A stretch of DNA of 47,945 bases. It comes from Chloroflexota bacterium. GTDB lineage: Bacteria > Chloroflexota > UBA6077 > JACCZL01. A program made the position numbers and the translations under genes. Within the stretch, counting starts at the first letter, position 1, and every line of letters starts with the position of its first letter. Below are positions 1 to 9,147 of the stretch, piece after piece. The DNA lies in the NCBI GenBank assembly GCA_030447245.1, contig JAUJPG010000006.1, positions 95,087 through 143,031 of the forward strand. Direction: 5' to 3'. Under the pieces are notes generated by a model, which ran no database searches, had not been told where the DNA came from, and saw nothing but the letters and a program-made list of their open reading frames with translations.

Positions 1-818
1 GTCGTCCCGCGCCCGCGTGCATGGCCGAGATTGACGATGAAGTTGGCGTGCTGCGTGGAGATCTCGGCCCCGCCCATGCGCGCGCCCTTGACGCCTGCGG
101 CTTCAATGAGTCGGCCGGCGAAGTCACCTGGCGGATTGGCGAAGACGCTACCGGCGCTCAGCTGCCGCGGCTGCGTCGCGGATCGGTGTCGCTGGAACTG
201 GGCGATCCGCGCGAGCGCGGCGTCAGGATCGTCCCGGTGGACGGCGCAGCGTACGAGGGTGACCAGCACCGGCCCCAGCTCGCCGCGCTTCAGAACGCTG
301 GTCCGATAGGCGTAGCCGAGCTCCACGCTGGTCAGCTCCCTGATTTGCCCGCGAGATTGGAGAAGCTCCACTGACACGAGGTCGTCGACCATCGACTTGC
401 CGAACGCGCCGGCGTTGTTGACGGCCGCCCCGCCGATCGTTCCGGGAATGTTCGACGCCCACTCGAGGCCGGCCCAGCCCTCACGCGCTAGCCGACGGGC
501 GAGGTTGGCGAAAGCCAGACCCGCTGCTGCCGCGACGATGCCGGTCTCTCCACCCGAGTCCGCGACGACATAATCGCCTGCCGTGTACTTGATCGCAAGG
601 CCGTCGAAGCCGGCCTCTGCGACGAGTAAGTTGGAGCCACCGCCAAGCGCCAGGACCGGCGTGTCGGTGGCCGCTGCTCGGGCCAGCTCGCGGACAACCA
701 GCGCGGAATCGTCAGTCTCAAGGTAGTGCCGAGCGGGGCCGCCAACCCGAAGGCTGGTGTGCCGCGCGAGTGGTGTCCGGTCGGCTGAGTCCGGGTCGAG
801 AGGTTGTGCCGCAGTCAT
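1..818 (-). CDS. murB: UDP-N-acetylenolpyruvoylglucosamine reductase MurB (C-terminus cut by window edge)
   Basis: MurB reduces UDP-GlcNAc-enolpyruvate to UDP-MurNAc with NADPH and FAD, in the cytoplasm. The frame is open to the window edge and gives 272 residues from the ATG at 818. The FAD-binding part shows [12 protein letters not shown] (about 56-67) and [18 protein letters not shown] (about 123-140). The second domain carries GSVFANPP (about 223-230), whose Ser224 matches the catalytic proton donor of the family. The last 20-30 residues lie off the window. The ATG overlaps the murC stop as ATGA (4 nt), which fixes the start and implies translational coupling. It is the last gene of the dcw operon seen here. 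The reading was done by hand from the reverse complement. Confidence 0.95.
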   Translation of the reverse strand, partial: MTAAQPLDPDSADRTPLARHTSLRVGGPARHYLETDDSALVVRELARAAATDTPVLALGGGSNLLVAEAGFDGLAIKYTAGDYVVADSGGETGIVAAAAGLAFANLARRLAREGWAGLEWASNIPGTIGGAAVNNAGAFGKSMVDDLVSVELLQSRGQIRELTSVELGYAYRTSVLKRGELGPVLVTLVRCAVHRDDPDAALARIAQFQRHRSATQPRQLSAGSVFANPPGDFAGRLIEAAGVKGARMGGAEISTQHANFIVNLGHARGRGT

Positions 819-2263
819 CGGTCTGCCAGTGCTCGCGCTAGTGAGGCGGTTTGAACTCTTGCGATTCGGTTGTCGCCGATAACACGCCGAACGGCCTCGT
901 CGGCCAGATCAGTGACGTCGCCCGCTCCGAGTGTCAGGATGAGCGCGTCCGATTCAGTTTCGACCGCTGGAGCGAGCCGCCGCAAACACTCGTCGAATGA
1001 ATCCACAGCTACGGTGTCGGGGTGCTGCATGCGCGAGGTGAGGTCAATGTGGCTCACTGCGACCGTGTCCACTTCGCGGCCGGGCGGGCGATAGATCGGG
1101 AGGACCAGGACATGGTCGGCATCATCGAACGCGGCTGCGAACTCGTCGAGTAGAGCTGCGGTGCGGTGGGCCGTGTGCGGCTGGAACACTGCCCAGATTG
1201 GTCCGCTGTGAACGTCGCGGGCTGCTTGCAGCGTCGCAGCCACCGCGGTGGGGTGGTGGGCGTAATCATCCACGATCCAGATTCGCTCGGCCTGGAGCTT
1301 TGACTCGAAACGGCGTTTTGCCCCGCGGAACGTGGTTAGCGCTCGGCGGATCGACTCATCATCCACCTGAAGCACATGCGCGACCACGATGGCGGCCAGG
1401 GCATTCTCGACATTGTGCCGCCCGCTCAAGCTGAGGCGAAACGCGCGGCTCTTGCCGGCCGGGTCGATGGCGCGCAGCGTACAGCCACCGCCTTGGATGG
1501 GCCGGTATTCCAGTACTCGCCAATCGCCGGCATCCCAGCCATACCGCACACGCTGGCGTGCAAGCTGGAGTTTGGACAGCGTGCCGCGGTCCTCAAACGT
1601 GACTACGACGCCACTCTCCGACATTCCACCAACGAATGCCTCGAATGCCGCTACGATCTGCTGGAGGTCGCCGTAGTAGTCAAGGTGGTCTGGCTCGATG
1701 CCAGTGATGACCGCGAGATCGGGGTGCAGCTCGAGGAAGCGGCGGCCATACTCGTCAGCCTCCGCGACCAGCTCGGGGCCGCGGCCCAGACGAGAGCTCG
1801 ACTCGAAGTCCAGCGCTACCGCACCGCCAATCAGCGTCGGGTCGCGCCCGGCCGTCGCCAGCACGTGTGCGATCAGCGCGGTGGTGGTCGACTTCCCGTG
1901 TGTGCCGGCAACTGCGACCCCACGCCGTGCAGCCATCAGTCCAGCGAGTGCCTGGGCGTGACTGACGACCGCGGTGCCGCACTGCCGTCCCGCCACCAGC
2001 TCCGGATGATCGACCGGAATCGCGGCAGAGGCGATCACCAGATCCGCGTCGGAGACGTGGTTCGGCGCGTGGCCTCGATCGATGTGCACGCCGCGTTCTG
2101 CGAGCCAGCGGGTTGCCCCGCCCCCGGCGACGTCACAGCCGCTGACCGCCTTGCCCATCTCGAGGAGCAGCGTAGCGAGGCTGCTCATGCCGGTTCCGGC
2201 CACGCCGACTAGGTGCGGGCGACGAGCGGCCGTGAGATGGTCAGGTTGGGATTCGTCAGACAC
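815..2263 (-). CDS. murC: UDP-N-acetylmuramate--L-alanine ligase MurC
   Basis: MurC is the cytoplasmic ATP-dependent ligase that adds L-Ala to UDP-MurNAc, the first amino acid of the stem peptide. The protein has 482 residues, normal for the family. Its N-terminal Rossmann part has HLVGVAGTGMSSLA (about 17-30). The ATP-binding P-loop is GTHGKSTTTALIAHVL (from about 120), followed by the central-domain EADEYGRRFLELHPDLAVI. The C-terminal ligase domain has FRGAKRRFE and VDDYAHHPTAV. The frame is open further upstream to 2614, but that extension is arginine- and serine-rich antisense of ftsW. I therefore chose the GTG at 2263, which overlaps the ftsW stop by 8 nt (GTGTCTGA). There is no murG between ftsW and murC, which is unusual. 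Confidence 0.95.
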   Translation of the reverse strand: MSDESQPDHLTAARRPHLVGVAGTGMSSLATLLLEMGKAVSGCDVAGGGATRWLAERGVHIDRGHAPNHVSDADLVIASAAIPVDHPELVAGRQCGTAVVSHAQALAGLMAARRGVAVAGTHGKSTTTALIAHVLATAGRDPTLIGGAVALDFESSSRLGRGPELVAEADEYGRRFLELHPDLAVITGIEPDHLDYYGDLQQIVAAFEAFVGGMSESGVVVTFEDRGTLSKLQLARQRVRYGWDAGDWRVLEYRPIQGGGCTLRAIDPAGKSRAFRLSLSGRHNVENALAAIVVAHVLQVDDESIRRALTTFRGAKRRFESKLQAERIWIVDDYAHHPTAVAATLQAARDVHSGPIWAVFQPHTAHRTAALLDEFAAAFDDADHVLVLPIYRPPGREVDTVAVSHIDLTSRMQHPDTVAVDSFDECLRRLAPAVETESDALILTLGAGDVTDLADEAVRRVIGDNRIARVQTASLARALADR

Positions 2264-3488
2264 GCGCCCCCCCGCGGAGCGGCCCGCGGCGCGGCGCTGA
2301 CCCAGGCGGAGCGTTCGCTGGCTGCTGAGGCGAATCAGGCGGATGCGCCCGGCGTCGTCCTGACTCGGACCTATGACGCGGCTGGCTGTAGTGGTCGAAG
2401 CGAGAGACGCTGAGCAGGATGCCGATTGACAGGAGCGAGATGCACAGTGACGATCCACCGAAGCTGATGAATGGCAGCGTGACTCCAGTGTATGGCAGCG
2501 AGGCGGTGACCGCCCCCACGTTAATGACCGCCTGCCAGAGCACCATACTCGTGATACCGACCGCAAGCAGCCGACCGAGCGTGTCCGGGGCACGGAGGGC
2601 GATCTGAAACCCACGCCAGCCCACGAGCATGAAGAGGAGGATCACGGCCATCGTGCCCGCGAGCCCCAGCTCCTCGCCAATGATCGCGAGGATCGAGTCG
2701 GTGTGAGCCGCGGGCAGTGCGTAGGCCTTTTGTCGGCTCTCTCCCAGTCCCACTCCGGTCAGCCCTCCGGAACCGAGGGCGATCAGTGTCTGGATCGTGT
2801 GCCAGCCAGTGCCCTGCGGGTCGGCGAAAGGATCCATGAAGGTGGCCCAGCGCTCAGCACGGTACGCGGCCATGTGGATCGCCAGCCAGAGGATTGTCAG
2901 GCCTGCCGGGACGAAGAAAAGGGTGATGTGCCAGAGGTTCGCACCTGCGATGAAGAAGACCGAGAATGCCGCCGCGCAGATAATTACCGTGGTGCCAAGG
3001 TCGGGCTCGAGCAACACGAGCATGGCGATGAATGACAGGATCAGCACGAATGGGATCGAGCCCGTTCCAAGCTTACTAACGCCGGAGCCTTTGCGCGAGA
3101 GCCAATCTGCCATGTACACGACGATCGCCAGCTTGGTGAGCTCGCTCGGCTGGACGGCCGGGAGCGGCCCCAGCTGGAGCCAGCGCTGCGAGCCGTAGCG
3201 GGTGATCCCGAGCTGCGGGACGAACACCAGTACCAGAGCGATCACACACGCCAGCAGCAACAGGGTCGATACCTTCTGCCAGCGGTGGTAGTCGATCCCG
3301 GCCGCGAGCGCGAGACTGGCCAAGCCCACGATACTCCAGATCACCTGGCGAGTCACGAAGTACGCATCGTCGCCGAACTCGTTGTGGGCAATGACGACGC
3401 TGGAGCTGTAGACCATCTGGGCCCCGAGGGCCAGTAGGCATAGAACCACGCCGAGCAGAACGTAGTCGATGTGGCCCCTAGCGCCCAC
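2256..3488 (-). CDS. ftsW: Lipid II polymerase / cell-division protein FtsW
   Basis: This SEDS-family integral membrane protein polymerises lipid II at the septum together with its partner PBP (ftsI in this operon). It has 410 residues with about ten hydrophobic segments. Family signatures are RYGSQRWLQLGPLPAVQPSE (extracellular loop and the conserved QPSE), IGEELGLAG, and a C-terminal TGVTLPFISFGGSS. The start is the GTG at 3488, giving VGARGHIDYVLLG just before the first helix. It overlaps the murD stop by 11 nt. The frame extends further upstream, but that part is antisense-like and hydrophilic. A family call of FtsW rather than RodA rests on its position in the dcw cluster. Confidence 0.93.
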   Translation of the reverse strand: MGARGHIDYVLLGVVLCLLALGAQMVYSSSVVIAHNEFGDDAYFVTRQVIWSIVGLASLALAAGIDYHRWQKVSTLLLLACVIALVLVFVPQLGITRYGSQRWLQLGPLPAVQPSELTKLAIVVYMADWLSRKGSGVSKLGTGSIPFVLILSFIAMLVLLEPDLGTTVIICAAAFSVFFIAGANLWHITLFFVPAGLTILWLAIHMAAYRAERWATFMDPFADPQGTGWHTIQTLIALGSGGLTGVGLGESRQKAYALPAAHTDSILAIIGEELGLAGTMAVILLFMLVGWRGFQIALRAPDTLGRLLAVGITSMVLWQAVINVGAVTASLPYTGVTLPFISFGGSSLCISLLSIGILLSVSRFDHYSQPRHRSESGRRRAHPPDSPQQPANAPPGSAPRRGPLRGGARV

Positions 3489-4929
3489 CGATGACTTCCT
3501 TTCTCGTGTTGGCCGGGGCTGTGTCCACCAGACGCAGAGCGTCTTCCGTCCCGTGGCCGAGCTGCGCGGCCAGGGCGCGCACTGCCGCGGCGAAGTCCGC
3601 CCCGCGTTCCTCGAAGTTCCGATACTGGTCGTAGCTCGTTCCGCCAGGGGAGAGGAGGACGACATCGCCGGGGCGAACCAGGTCCGTAGCGAGCCGCACG
3701 GCCTCGCGCACCGACTCGGCGCGATGGACGCGCTCGGCGGGCAAGCCGCCGTCCCTCGCCGCTCGCTCCACCAGCGGCGCCGCTTCTCCGAAGACGATCA
3801 GCTCGCGCGCGCCGGCGGAAATCGTTCGACCCCACTCGTCCATCGGTAGGTGCTTGTCGCGGCCGCCGGCTAGCAAGATCAGCGGCTCTCCGGCGAACGC
3901 CGCCAGCGCCGCCATGCTCCGCTCGGGCGCCGTTGCGATCGAGTCGTTGTAGTAGGACGCGCCGCCCACTGTGCCGACCCGCTCCAAACGATGAGCCACG
4001 CCGGTGAACTCCGTGACGGCCTCACGCATCGACGCGGCTGTCACACCGACTGCGCTGGCCACCGCACACGCCGCCAATACATTCGCGACGTTGTGGCGCC
4101 CGCGTAGGCGCAGCTCACCGGCAGGACAAATCATCTGCGTGCGGCCTGCCCGACGAAGGACCAGCCGGTCCTGTTCCAGAAAGGCGCCCTCGGTCCGCGG
4201 CGAGCCCGCTTCCACGAGGCTGAACTCGAGGCGCCGAGCCGAAGTGTCCAGGTTGCGCGAGGCTGCATCGTCACGGTTCAGAATGGCCCAATCATCACGG
4301 CGCTGGTGACGGAGGATGTTCGCCTTGGCCGAAGCATACGCCCGCATGGATGGGTGGCGGTCCAGATGGTTGGGGGTGATGTTCGTGATGGCCGCGATCC
4401 GCGGGCTCTGATCAAGCGCCTCGAGCTGGAAGCTGCTGAGCTCGAGCACGACCCAATCTAAGCCCACAATCTCGGGCAGCCGGCCGAGCATTGGCACGCC
4501 AATGTTGCCGCCGATGATGACCTGCAAACCGGCCGCCTCCAGGATGCGTCCGACGAGCGTCGTCGTCGTCGTCTTGCCACTCGAGCCAGTGATGCCGATG
4601 ATCGGCGCCGGGCAGCGTTCGAAGAACAGACGGGTAGCACTGGAGATCGGAACGCCACGCCGCCGCGCCTCGACCAACAGGGGGATCTCTGGCGGGACAC
4701 CAGGACTGACGAAGAGAACGTCGGCATCGAGGGCCGGCTCGAGAGGGTGCCCACCCAGTGCGTAGCGAATCGGTAGGCCCGCCAGGCCGGCGAGAGGCTC
4801 TGCGAGGTCGTCGGCCGTCCTGACATCGGTCACCAGGACGTCGACGCCCTGAGTCACGAGGAAGCGCGCCAGATCTCCGCCTTCGCGGGCCAGCCCGACG
4901 ACCGTCGCCCGTCTGACATCGTGGAGCAT
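3478..4929 (-). CDS. murD: UDP-N-acetylmuramoyl-L-alanine--D-glutamate ligase MurD
   Basis: MurD adds D-Glu to UDP-MurNAc-L-Ala using ATP in the cytoplasm. It has 483 residues, the usual size. The N-terminal Rossmann domain shows VVGLAREGGDLARFL and LFVSPGVPPEIPLL. The central P-loop is GITGSSGKTTTTTLVG (about 112-127), followed by the carboxy-Lys region NITPNHLDRHPSM. The C-terminal domain shows VAHRLERVG, YYNDSIATAPE and LLLSPGG-type motifs (VVLLSPGGTSYDQYRNFEER). The ATG at 4929 shares one base with the mraY stop (TGATG), which marks the start and tight coupling. The frame is open upstream into mraY, but without family similarity. Confidence 0.95.
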   Translation of the reverse strand: MLHDVRRATVVGLAREGGDLARFLVTQGVDVLVTDVRTADDLAEPLAGLAGLPIRYALGGHPLEPALDADVLFVSPGVPPEIPLLVEARRRGVPISSATRLFFERCPAPIIGITGSSGKTTTTTLVGRILEAAGLQVIIGGNIGVPMLGRLPEIVGLDWVVLELSSFQLEALDQSPRIAAITNITPNHLDRHPSMRAYASAKANILRHQRRDDWAILNRDDAASRNLDTSARRLEFSLVEAGSPRTEGAFLEQDRLVLRRAGRTQMICPAGELRLRGRHNVANVLAACAVASAVGVTAASMREAVTEFTGVAHRLERVGTVGGASYYNDSIATAPERSMAALAAFAGEPLILLAGGRDKHLPMDEWGRTISAGARELIVFGEAAPLVERAARDGGLPAERVHRAESVREAVRLATDLVRPGDVVLLSPGGTSYDQYRNFEERGADFAAAVRALAAQLGHGTEDALRLVDTAPANTRKEVIGGR

Positions 4930-5909
4930 CAGATCAATGCCAGGGCAACGCCGAACATTGCCGCGAGCACGCTGACCAGCAAGAAGCGTTGGGTCACGTG
5001 TGTCTCGGACCACCCCATCAACTCGAAGTGGTGGTGGAGTGGCGCCATCCGCAGCAGTCGCCGGCCGTGCGTCGACTTGTAGAAGACGACTTGCAGAATG
5101 ACCGATAGCGCCTCGGCGACGAACACCAACCCGATGATCGGCAGCAGTAACACCTGCCCGACCATTAGCGCCACGACCGCCAGCGTTGCGCCGAGCGCCA
5201 GGGAGCCGGTGTCGCCCATGAACACCTGGGCTGGATGGGCATTGAACCACAAGAATGCCGCGACCGCTCCGGCGACCGTGAAGCAGAACGTCACGAGATA
5301 GTACTGCTCGTACAAGTAGGCGATCACGCCATACGCCGCGAATGCCACGAACGCCGTCCAACCAGCCAGGCTGTCGAGGCCATCGGTCAGGTTGACGGCA
5401 TGCGCCGAACCCATGATCGCAACGGTAGCCAGGCTCAGGAAGAGCCAGGTCGGCGCGTAGAACGGGTCGCGCAGGCCTGGGAAGTAGATAAAGTTGATCC
5501 CGAGGAGCTGCGGGTGCCAGAGCGCAACCGCACCAGTGATCCCGATTCCGAAGAGCCAGACGAACTTGAATTTGACTGACAGGCCTGCGCTGTTACCACC
5601 CTGGAGACTCAGTCGATCGTCGACAGCTCCGAGGAGCGCGCAGCTCACCAACACGAACAGTGGCAGCAGGATCGAGCGGCCGACGGTCGTGTAGACGGTG
5701 AACGTCAGGATGGCAGTGACGACGAGCACGGTGCCGGAGATGAGCAGTCCCCCCATCGTTGGCGTGCCGGTCTTCTCGATGTGGCTGCTCGGTCCCTCGA
5801 CCCGAACCTTCTTGCCCAGGCCGCGCCGACGGAGCAGGTTGACGAACGGTTGGCCGACGGCAAGTGCGAGCAGGCAGGCCACCACGCCGAAAGTGAGCGA
5901 GAGCGTCAT
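4929..5909 (-). CDS. mraY: Phospho-N-acetylmuramoyl-pentapeptide transferase MraY
   Basis: MraY is the integral membrane enzyme that moves phospho-MurNAc-pentapeptide from UDP to undecaprenyl phosphate, making lipid I. The chosen 326-residue form starts MTLSLTFGVVACLLALAVGQ, a first membrane helix. Catalytic and substrate loops visible are KTGTPTMGGLL, the Asp pair region SCALLGAVDDRLSL, NLTDGLDSLAGW, FMGDTGSLALGA and the PLHHHFELMGWSE loop. The frame is open 39 codons further upstream to 6026, but that segment is hydrophilic and unlike the family N-terminus. A 119-nt gap therefore separates mraY from the ftsI stop, exactly where murE and murF normally sit. Confidence 0.93.
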   Translation of the reverse strand: MTLSLTFGVVACLLALAVGQPFVNLLRRRGLGKKVRVEGPSSHIEKTGTPTMGGLLISGTVLVVTAILTFTVYTTVGRSILLPLFVLVSCALLGAVDDRLSLQGGNSAGLSVKFKFVWLFGIGITGAVALWHPQLLGINFIYFPGLRDPFYAPTWLFLSLATVAIMGSAHAVNLTDGLDSLAGWTAFVAFAAYGVIAYLYEQYYLVTFCFTVAGAVAAFLWFNAHPAQVFMGDTGSLALGATLAVVALMVGQVLLLPIIGLVFVAEALSVILQVVFYKSTHGRRLLRMAPLHHHFELMGWSETHVTQRFLLVSVLAAMFGVALALI

Positions 5910-6028
5910 CGGGTGGAACTGCACGCAGGGCCTCGATTCAGATCGGCGTTGGCAGTGAGGTGCTGAATGTGGCGGCGGTGACGTTGCCGCCAGGCCGACC
6001 GGCAATGGGTGCAGCGTTCGTAACACGT
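5910..6028 (-). other. 119-nt gap between ftsI and mraY
   Basis: This is the only sizeable gap in an operon whose other junctions overlap or lie within about 11 nt. I see no gene of its own here. The mraY frame is open through it, so an N-terminally extended MraY starting at 6026 cannot be excluded. No clear hairpin or promoter was seen. It sits where murE and murF occur in most dcw clusters. Confidence 0.5.
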
Positions 6029-7747
6029 CTATCGCCCATCGGAGTGCCCGCTGGGGGCGGGGGGTATTCTATAGTACGCGAGTAGCTCCTGCCCGAGTCG
6101 CTTGAGTATCGGCGCGGCAACGACCCCGCCGTAGATCTTCTCGGGCGCATCGAGCCGGATCAGGATTGCGAGGCGCGGGCGGTCCGCGGGCAGCAGCGCC
6201 GTCACGGACGCGAAGGTCTTGCCCGACGTGTAGCCGAGATTGGTCGGGAAGTCGGCAGTGCCAGTCTTGCCGGCGACCCGATAGCCCGCGATTCGGTGCG
6301 GTTCGAGCGCCGGCTGCTCCATGACCGCGGTCATCATCTCACGCAGGGTGCGGGCGGTCTCGGGGGCGATGACGCGGCGGACGGTGTGTGGCTCCGGACG
6401 CTGGACTCGTCCTTCGGAGACGAACTCCCGAACGAGTGTCGGACGCATCAAGAGCCCATCGTTGCCGATCGCCGCGACCGCGGCCAGCATCTGCAGCGGG
6501 GTAACTGCGATGCCCTGTCCGAAGGAGTTGGTCGCGAGGTCGACGGGAGCCCAGTCGGCGGTGGCGGGCGTCCGCAGCGTTCCCGGGACCTCGCCCGGTA
6601 ATTCGACGCCAGTCGGCTGCCCGAACCCGAAGGCACTAAAGGCGCGGTAGAACTCGTCGCGGCCGATTCGATCCGCCACATATTGGGCGCCGATGTTGGA
6701 GGAGCGGGCAAGCACCTCGGTCATCGAGATGATCCCGTTCGCTCGGAGATCCCAATTGCGGATCGTGGTCGGCCCGAACTGGGCAATCCCGCGATCGTTT
6801 ACCGTGGTCGCCGGCGAGACTGCCCCCCGCTCCAGCCCGGCGGCCATTGTGATCACCTTCATGACCGATCCGGGCTCATATTGGTTGGTGACGGGAACGG
6901 CCTTGTAGAGGTGCTGCTCCTGGGGCACGAACTCGATGGCGTCGCTCAGCGTATAGGTCGGCCAGCTTGCCATGCCGAGAATGGCACCGGTCGCTGGCTC
7001 CATGACGAGGATCATGCCCCCGATTGCCTTGTTCTGCTGCACTGCCTCGGCCAGCTGGCGTTCGGCCGTGCGCTGGACGAACCGATCAAGCGTCAGGACG
7101 ACGTCAGAACCTTGCTTGGGCGGCGTCAGCACGCGGCGCCCGAGGATGATCTCCTGGCCGCCGGTGTCCAGCTCGGTATCCAGTGTGCCTGGCCGGCCTG
7201 CCAGCTCGTCTTCGAAGTAGAGCTCCAGGCCGGTCAAGCCTTTGTGCTCATCGCCCACGAAGCCGAGCACCTGAGCGGCCAGCGAGCCCTCAGGATAGTG
7301 GCGGGTGGGGAGCTGGATCAGCGACACGCCTCGCAAGTTGAGGGCGGCCACCTGATCGGCGAGGGCTGACGTCAGACGTTGCTTGACGATCGTCGGACGG
7401 TCGCTACGAGGATCGATTTTGGTCAGGATCTCGGCGGCCGGCATCTGGAGCGTGGTCGCTAACGCGTCGGCGGTGCGCTGCGGATTTCCGACCTCCTTGC
7501 CGACGATCTGGACGGCATCCATTCCGACGCTGACGGCCAGCGGGTGCCCGCCGACGGCGAGCAGTGCACCCCTTCGTGGGACGATTCGGATCGTCTCGCG
7601 ATGGCCTTCACTTGCCAGACGCTGAAAGCGGTCGTGCTCCAGGAACTGATAGGTGAACAGACGGTGGCTCAGGACAAAGGCACAGCCGAGAAATAGGGCG
7701 CCGAGCAAGAACAGGCGCGCCCGCGCGCCGCGTGGTGTCGTCGGCAT
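6029..7747 (-). CDS. ftsI: Peptidoglycan transpeptidase FtsI / penicillin-binding protein (class B)
   Basis: This class B PBP cross-links septal peptidoglycan and works with FtsW. It has 572 residues from the ATG at 7747. A single N-terminal membrane anchor (about 11-28) follows an Arg-rich cytoplasmic start. A PBP-dimerisation domain spans about 50-210, and the transpeptidase domain about 240-560. The three penicillin-binding motifs are all present: SVMK with Ser294 and Lys297, SSN at 349-351, and KTG at 494-496. No PASTA repeats follow, unlike many Gram-positive FtsI or SpoVD proteins. The frame runs upstream over ftsL but that part is antisense-like. The start lies 5 nt after the ftsL-like stop. 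Confidence 0.94.
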   Translation of the reverse strand: MPTTPRGARARLFLLGALFLGCAFVLSHRLFTYQFLEHDRFQRLASEGHRETIRIVPRRGALLAVGGHPLAVSVGMDAVQIVGKEVGNPQRTADALATTLQMPAAEILTKIDPRSDRPTIVKQRLTSALADQVAALNLRGVSLIQLPTRHYPEGSLAAQVLGFVGDEHKGLTGLELYFEDELAGRPGTLDTELDTGGQEIILGRRVLTPPKQGSDVVLTLDRFVQRTAERQLAEAVQQNKAIGGMILVMEPATGAILGMASWPTYTLSDAIEFVPQEQHLYKAVPVTNQYEPGSVMKVITMAAGLERGAVSPATTVNDRGIAQFGPTTIRNWDLRANGIISMTEVLARSSNIGAQYVADRIGRDEFYRAFSAFGFGQPTGVELPGEVPGTLRTPATADWAPVDLATNSFGQGIAVTPLQMLAAVAAIGNDGLLMRPTLVREFVSEGRVQRPEPHTVRRVIAPETARTLREMMTAVMEQPALEPHRIAGYRVAGKTGTADFPTNLGYTSGKTFASVTALLPADRPRLAILIRLDAPEKIYGGVVAAPILKRLGQELLAYYRIPPAPSGHSDGR

Positions 7748-7752
7748 GCCGG

Positions 7753-8163
7753 CTAAGGGGCCGTCCGCGAGGTGAAGCGCGCGGTCGGGTTCGAGACCGC
7801 CGGCGCCGGCGGGGCCACAGGAGAGGGAGGCGGCATGTCGACCCGCACGATGGTCCGGTCGATCGGCGGCTGCATCCGCAGACGCGTGATGGCCTCGGTC
7901 TCGATCCAGGCGAGCGATCGGGACTTGGCAAGCTCGAGCTCGAGCTGCTGGTTGCGGACCCGCCACGCGTTGCGCTCGGCCCGGAGCCGCTGGATCGTGT
8001 AGCCGCTGGCGAGCACTCCTCCGGTTTGGGCCAAGTACACGGACGGGGCCAGGACGATGAGTGCCAACAACGCCAGGGCAACCATTCGCCACGGCCTGAT
8101 CCGCAGGCCCGTGGATGGGCCCAGCCGCCAGCCCGCGGCTCTGCTGGCCACCGGGCTACTCAT
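7753..8163 (-). CDS. ftsL: FtsL-like septum protein (single-pass, coiled coil)
   Basis: This small bitopic protein of 136 residues has the architecture of FtsL/DivIC. A basic cytoplasmic N-terminus is followed by one membrane helix (about 28-47, VALALLALIVLAPSVYLAQT). A heptad-like segment comes next (about 55-85, IQRLRAERNAWRVRNQQLEL) and then a Pro-rich tail. Sequence conservation in the family is poor, so the call rests on architecture and on its place between rsmH and ftsI. FtsL-type proteins form a complex with the FtsB/FtsQ partners and recruit FtsW-FtsI. The ATG overlaps the rsmH stop by 8 nt (ATGAGTAG). Confidence 0.82.
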   Translation of the reverse strand: MSSPVASRAAGWRLGPSTGLRIRPWRMVALALLALIVLAPSVYLAQTGGVLASGYTIQRLRAERNAWRVRNQQLELELAKSRSLAWIETEAITRLRMQPPIDRTIVRVDMPPPSPVAPPAPAVSNPTARFTSRTAP

Positions 8164-9136
8164 CGTCCACGCCTCCGCTGACGCCTCCTCCGCTGCCGGC
8201 GCTTACGGTGACGCGCTCGGCGACTCGCAGTTTCGCGCTTCGGGACCGCGGGTTGGCAGCCAGCTCGACTTTGCCCGGGCTGATCGGACGCTTGGTCAAT
8301 GGCGCGAGCGGGGCCTCAGGCGTGCCGCCGCCGCGAAAGAAATGCTTGACTCGTCGGTCCTCAAGTGAGTGGAAGGAGATCACCGCGAGACGGCCGCCCG
8401 GTGTGAGTAGCGCGGCAAGCTGCGGAAGCGCGGAGTCGAGCGCATCCAGCTCGCTGTTCACGGCGATACGCAGTGCCTGGAAGGTCTTGGTGGCGGGATG
8501 GATCTTGCCGTGGCGCCGCCCGAGAGCGGCGTGGATGGCGGCGACCAGCTCGCCGGTGTGCGTGAATGGTTGCTCGACGCGGCGCCGGACGATCTCGCGG
8601 GCCAGCCGGCGCGAGCGGTGCTCCTCGCCATAGCCGTAGAGGATGTCGGCAAGCTCACGCTCGTCGGCGCGGTTGAGCAGTTCGGCGGCACTCTCCCCGC
8701 TGTGCGGGTCGAACCGCATATCCAGCGGCTCGTCGGCGCGGAACGAGAAGCCCCGTCCCGACGCCTCAAGCTGGCGCGACGAGAGCCCGAGGTCCATCAC
8801 GATTCCGTCCGCCTCGGTAAACCCGTGTGCCGCGGCCACCGCGGCAAGGTCGCGAAAGTTTGCATGCACGGTGACCACCCGCGACCCGAAGTCGGCGAGC
8901 CGCTCGCGGGCGACGGCCAGGGCGGCGGGGTCGGCATCGAGGCCGAGGAGTCGGCCGCCCGGCGCGCTGGCGGCGAGCAGAGCCCTTGCGTGTCCGCCAC
9001 TGCCGAGAGTACCGTCGACGTACGCGGCGCCCGGGCGCGGTCGAAGCCATTCCGCGACTTCGTCCTGAAGTACGCTGACATGCTCGCCGTGCACTCTCTG
9101 AGCAGCGCGGTCCTGGCTTCCCCCGTGGTCTCGCAC
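8156..9136 (-). CDS. rsmH: 16S rRNA (cytosine(1402)-N(4))-methyltransferase RsmH (MraW)
   Basis: RsmH methylates N4 of C1402 in the ribosomal P site with S-adenosylmethionine. The product is 326 residues. It shows the N-terminal HVSVLQDEVAEWL, the SAM-binding VDGTLGSGGHARALL and LGLDADPAAL, and the family-specific MDLGLSSRQLEASGRGFSFR followed by PLDMRF. The C-terminal part contains KTFQALRIAVNSELDAL, GGRLAVISFHSLEDRRVK and a terminal NPRSRSAKLRVAER. A downstream GTG (VHGEHVSV) is an alternative start. The gene begins 11 nt after mraZ and ends in an 8-nt overlap with ftsL. Confidence 0.96.
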   Translation of the reverse strand: MRDHGGSQDRAAQRVHGEHVSVLQDEVAEWLRPRPGAAYVDGTLGSGGHARALLAASAPGGRLLGLDADPAALAVARERLADFGSRVVTVHANFRDLAAVAAAHGFTEADGIVMDLGLSSRQLEASGRGFSFRADEPLDMRFDPHSGESAAELLNRADERELADILYGYGEEHRSRRLAREIVRRRVEQPFTHTGELVAAIHAALGRRHGKIHPATKTFQALRIAVNSELDALDSALPQLAALLTPGGRLAVISFHSLEDRRVKHFFRGGGTPEAPLAPLTKRPISPGKVELAANPRSRSAKLRVAERVTVSAGSGGGVSGGVDDE

Positions 9137-9147
9137 CTTGCGCGCAC

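Noticed and set aside
2264..2614. N-terminal extension of murC by about 117 codons
   Set aside because: The extra residues are Arg/Ser/Cys-rich and lie antisense-like inside ftsW in another frame. The GTG at 2263 with an 8-nt overlap gives the family-typical N-terminus.
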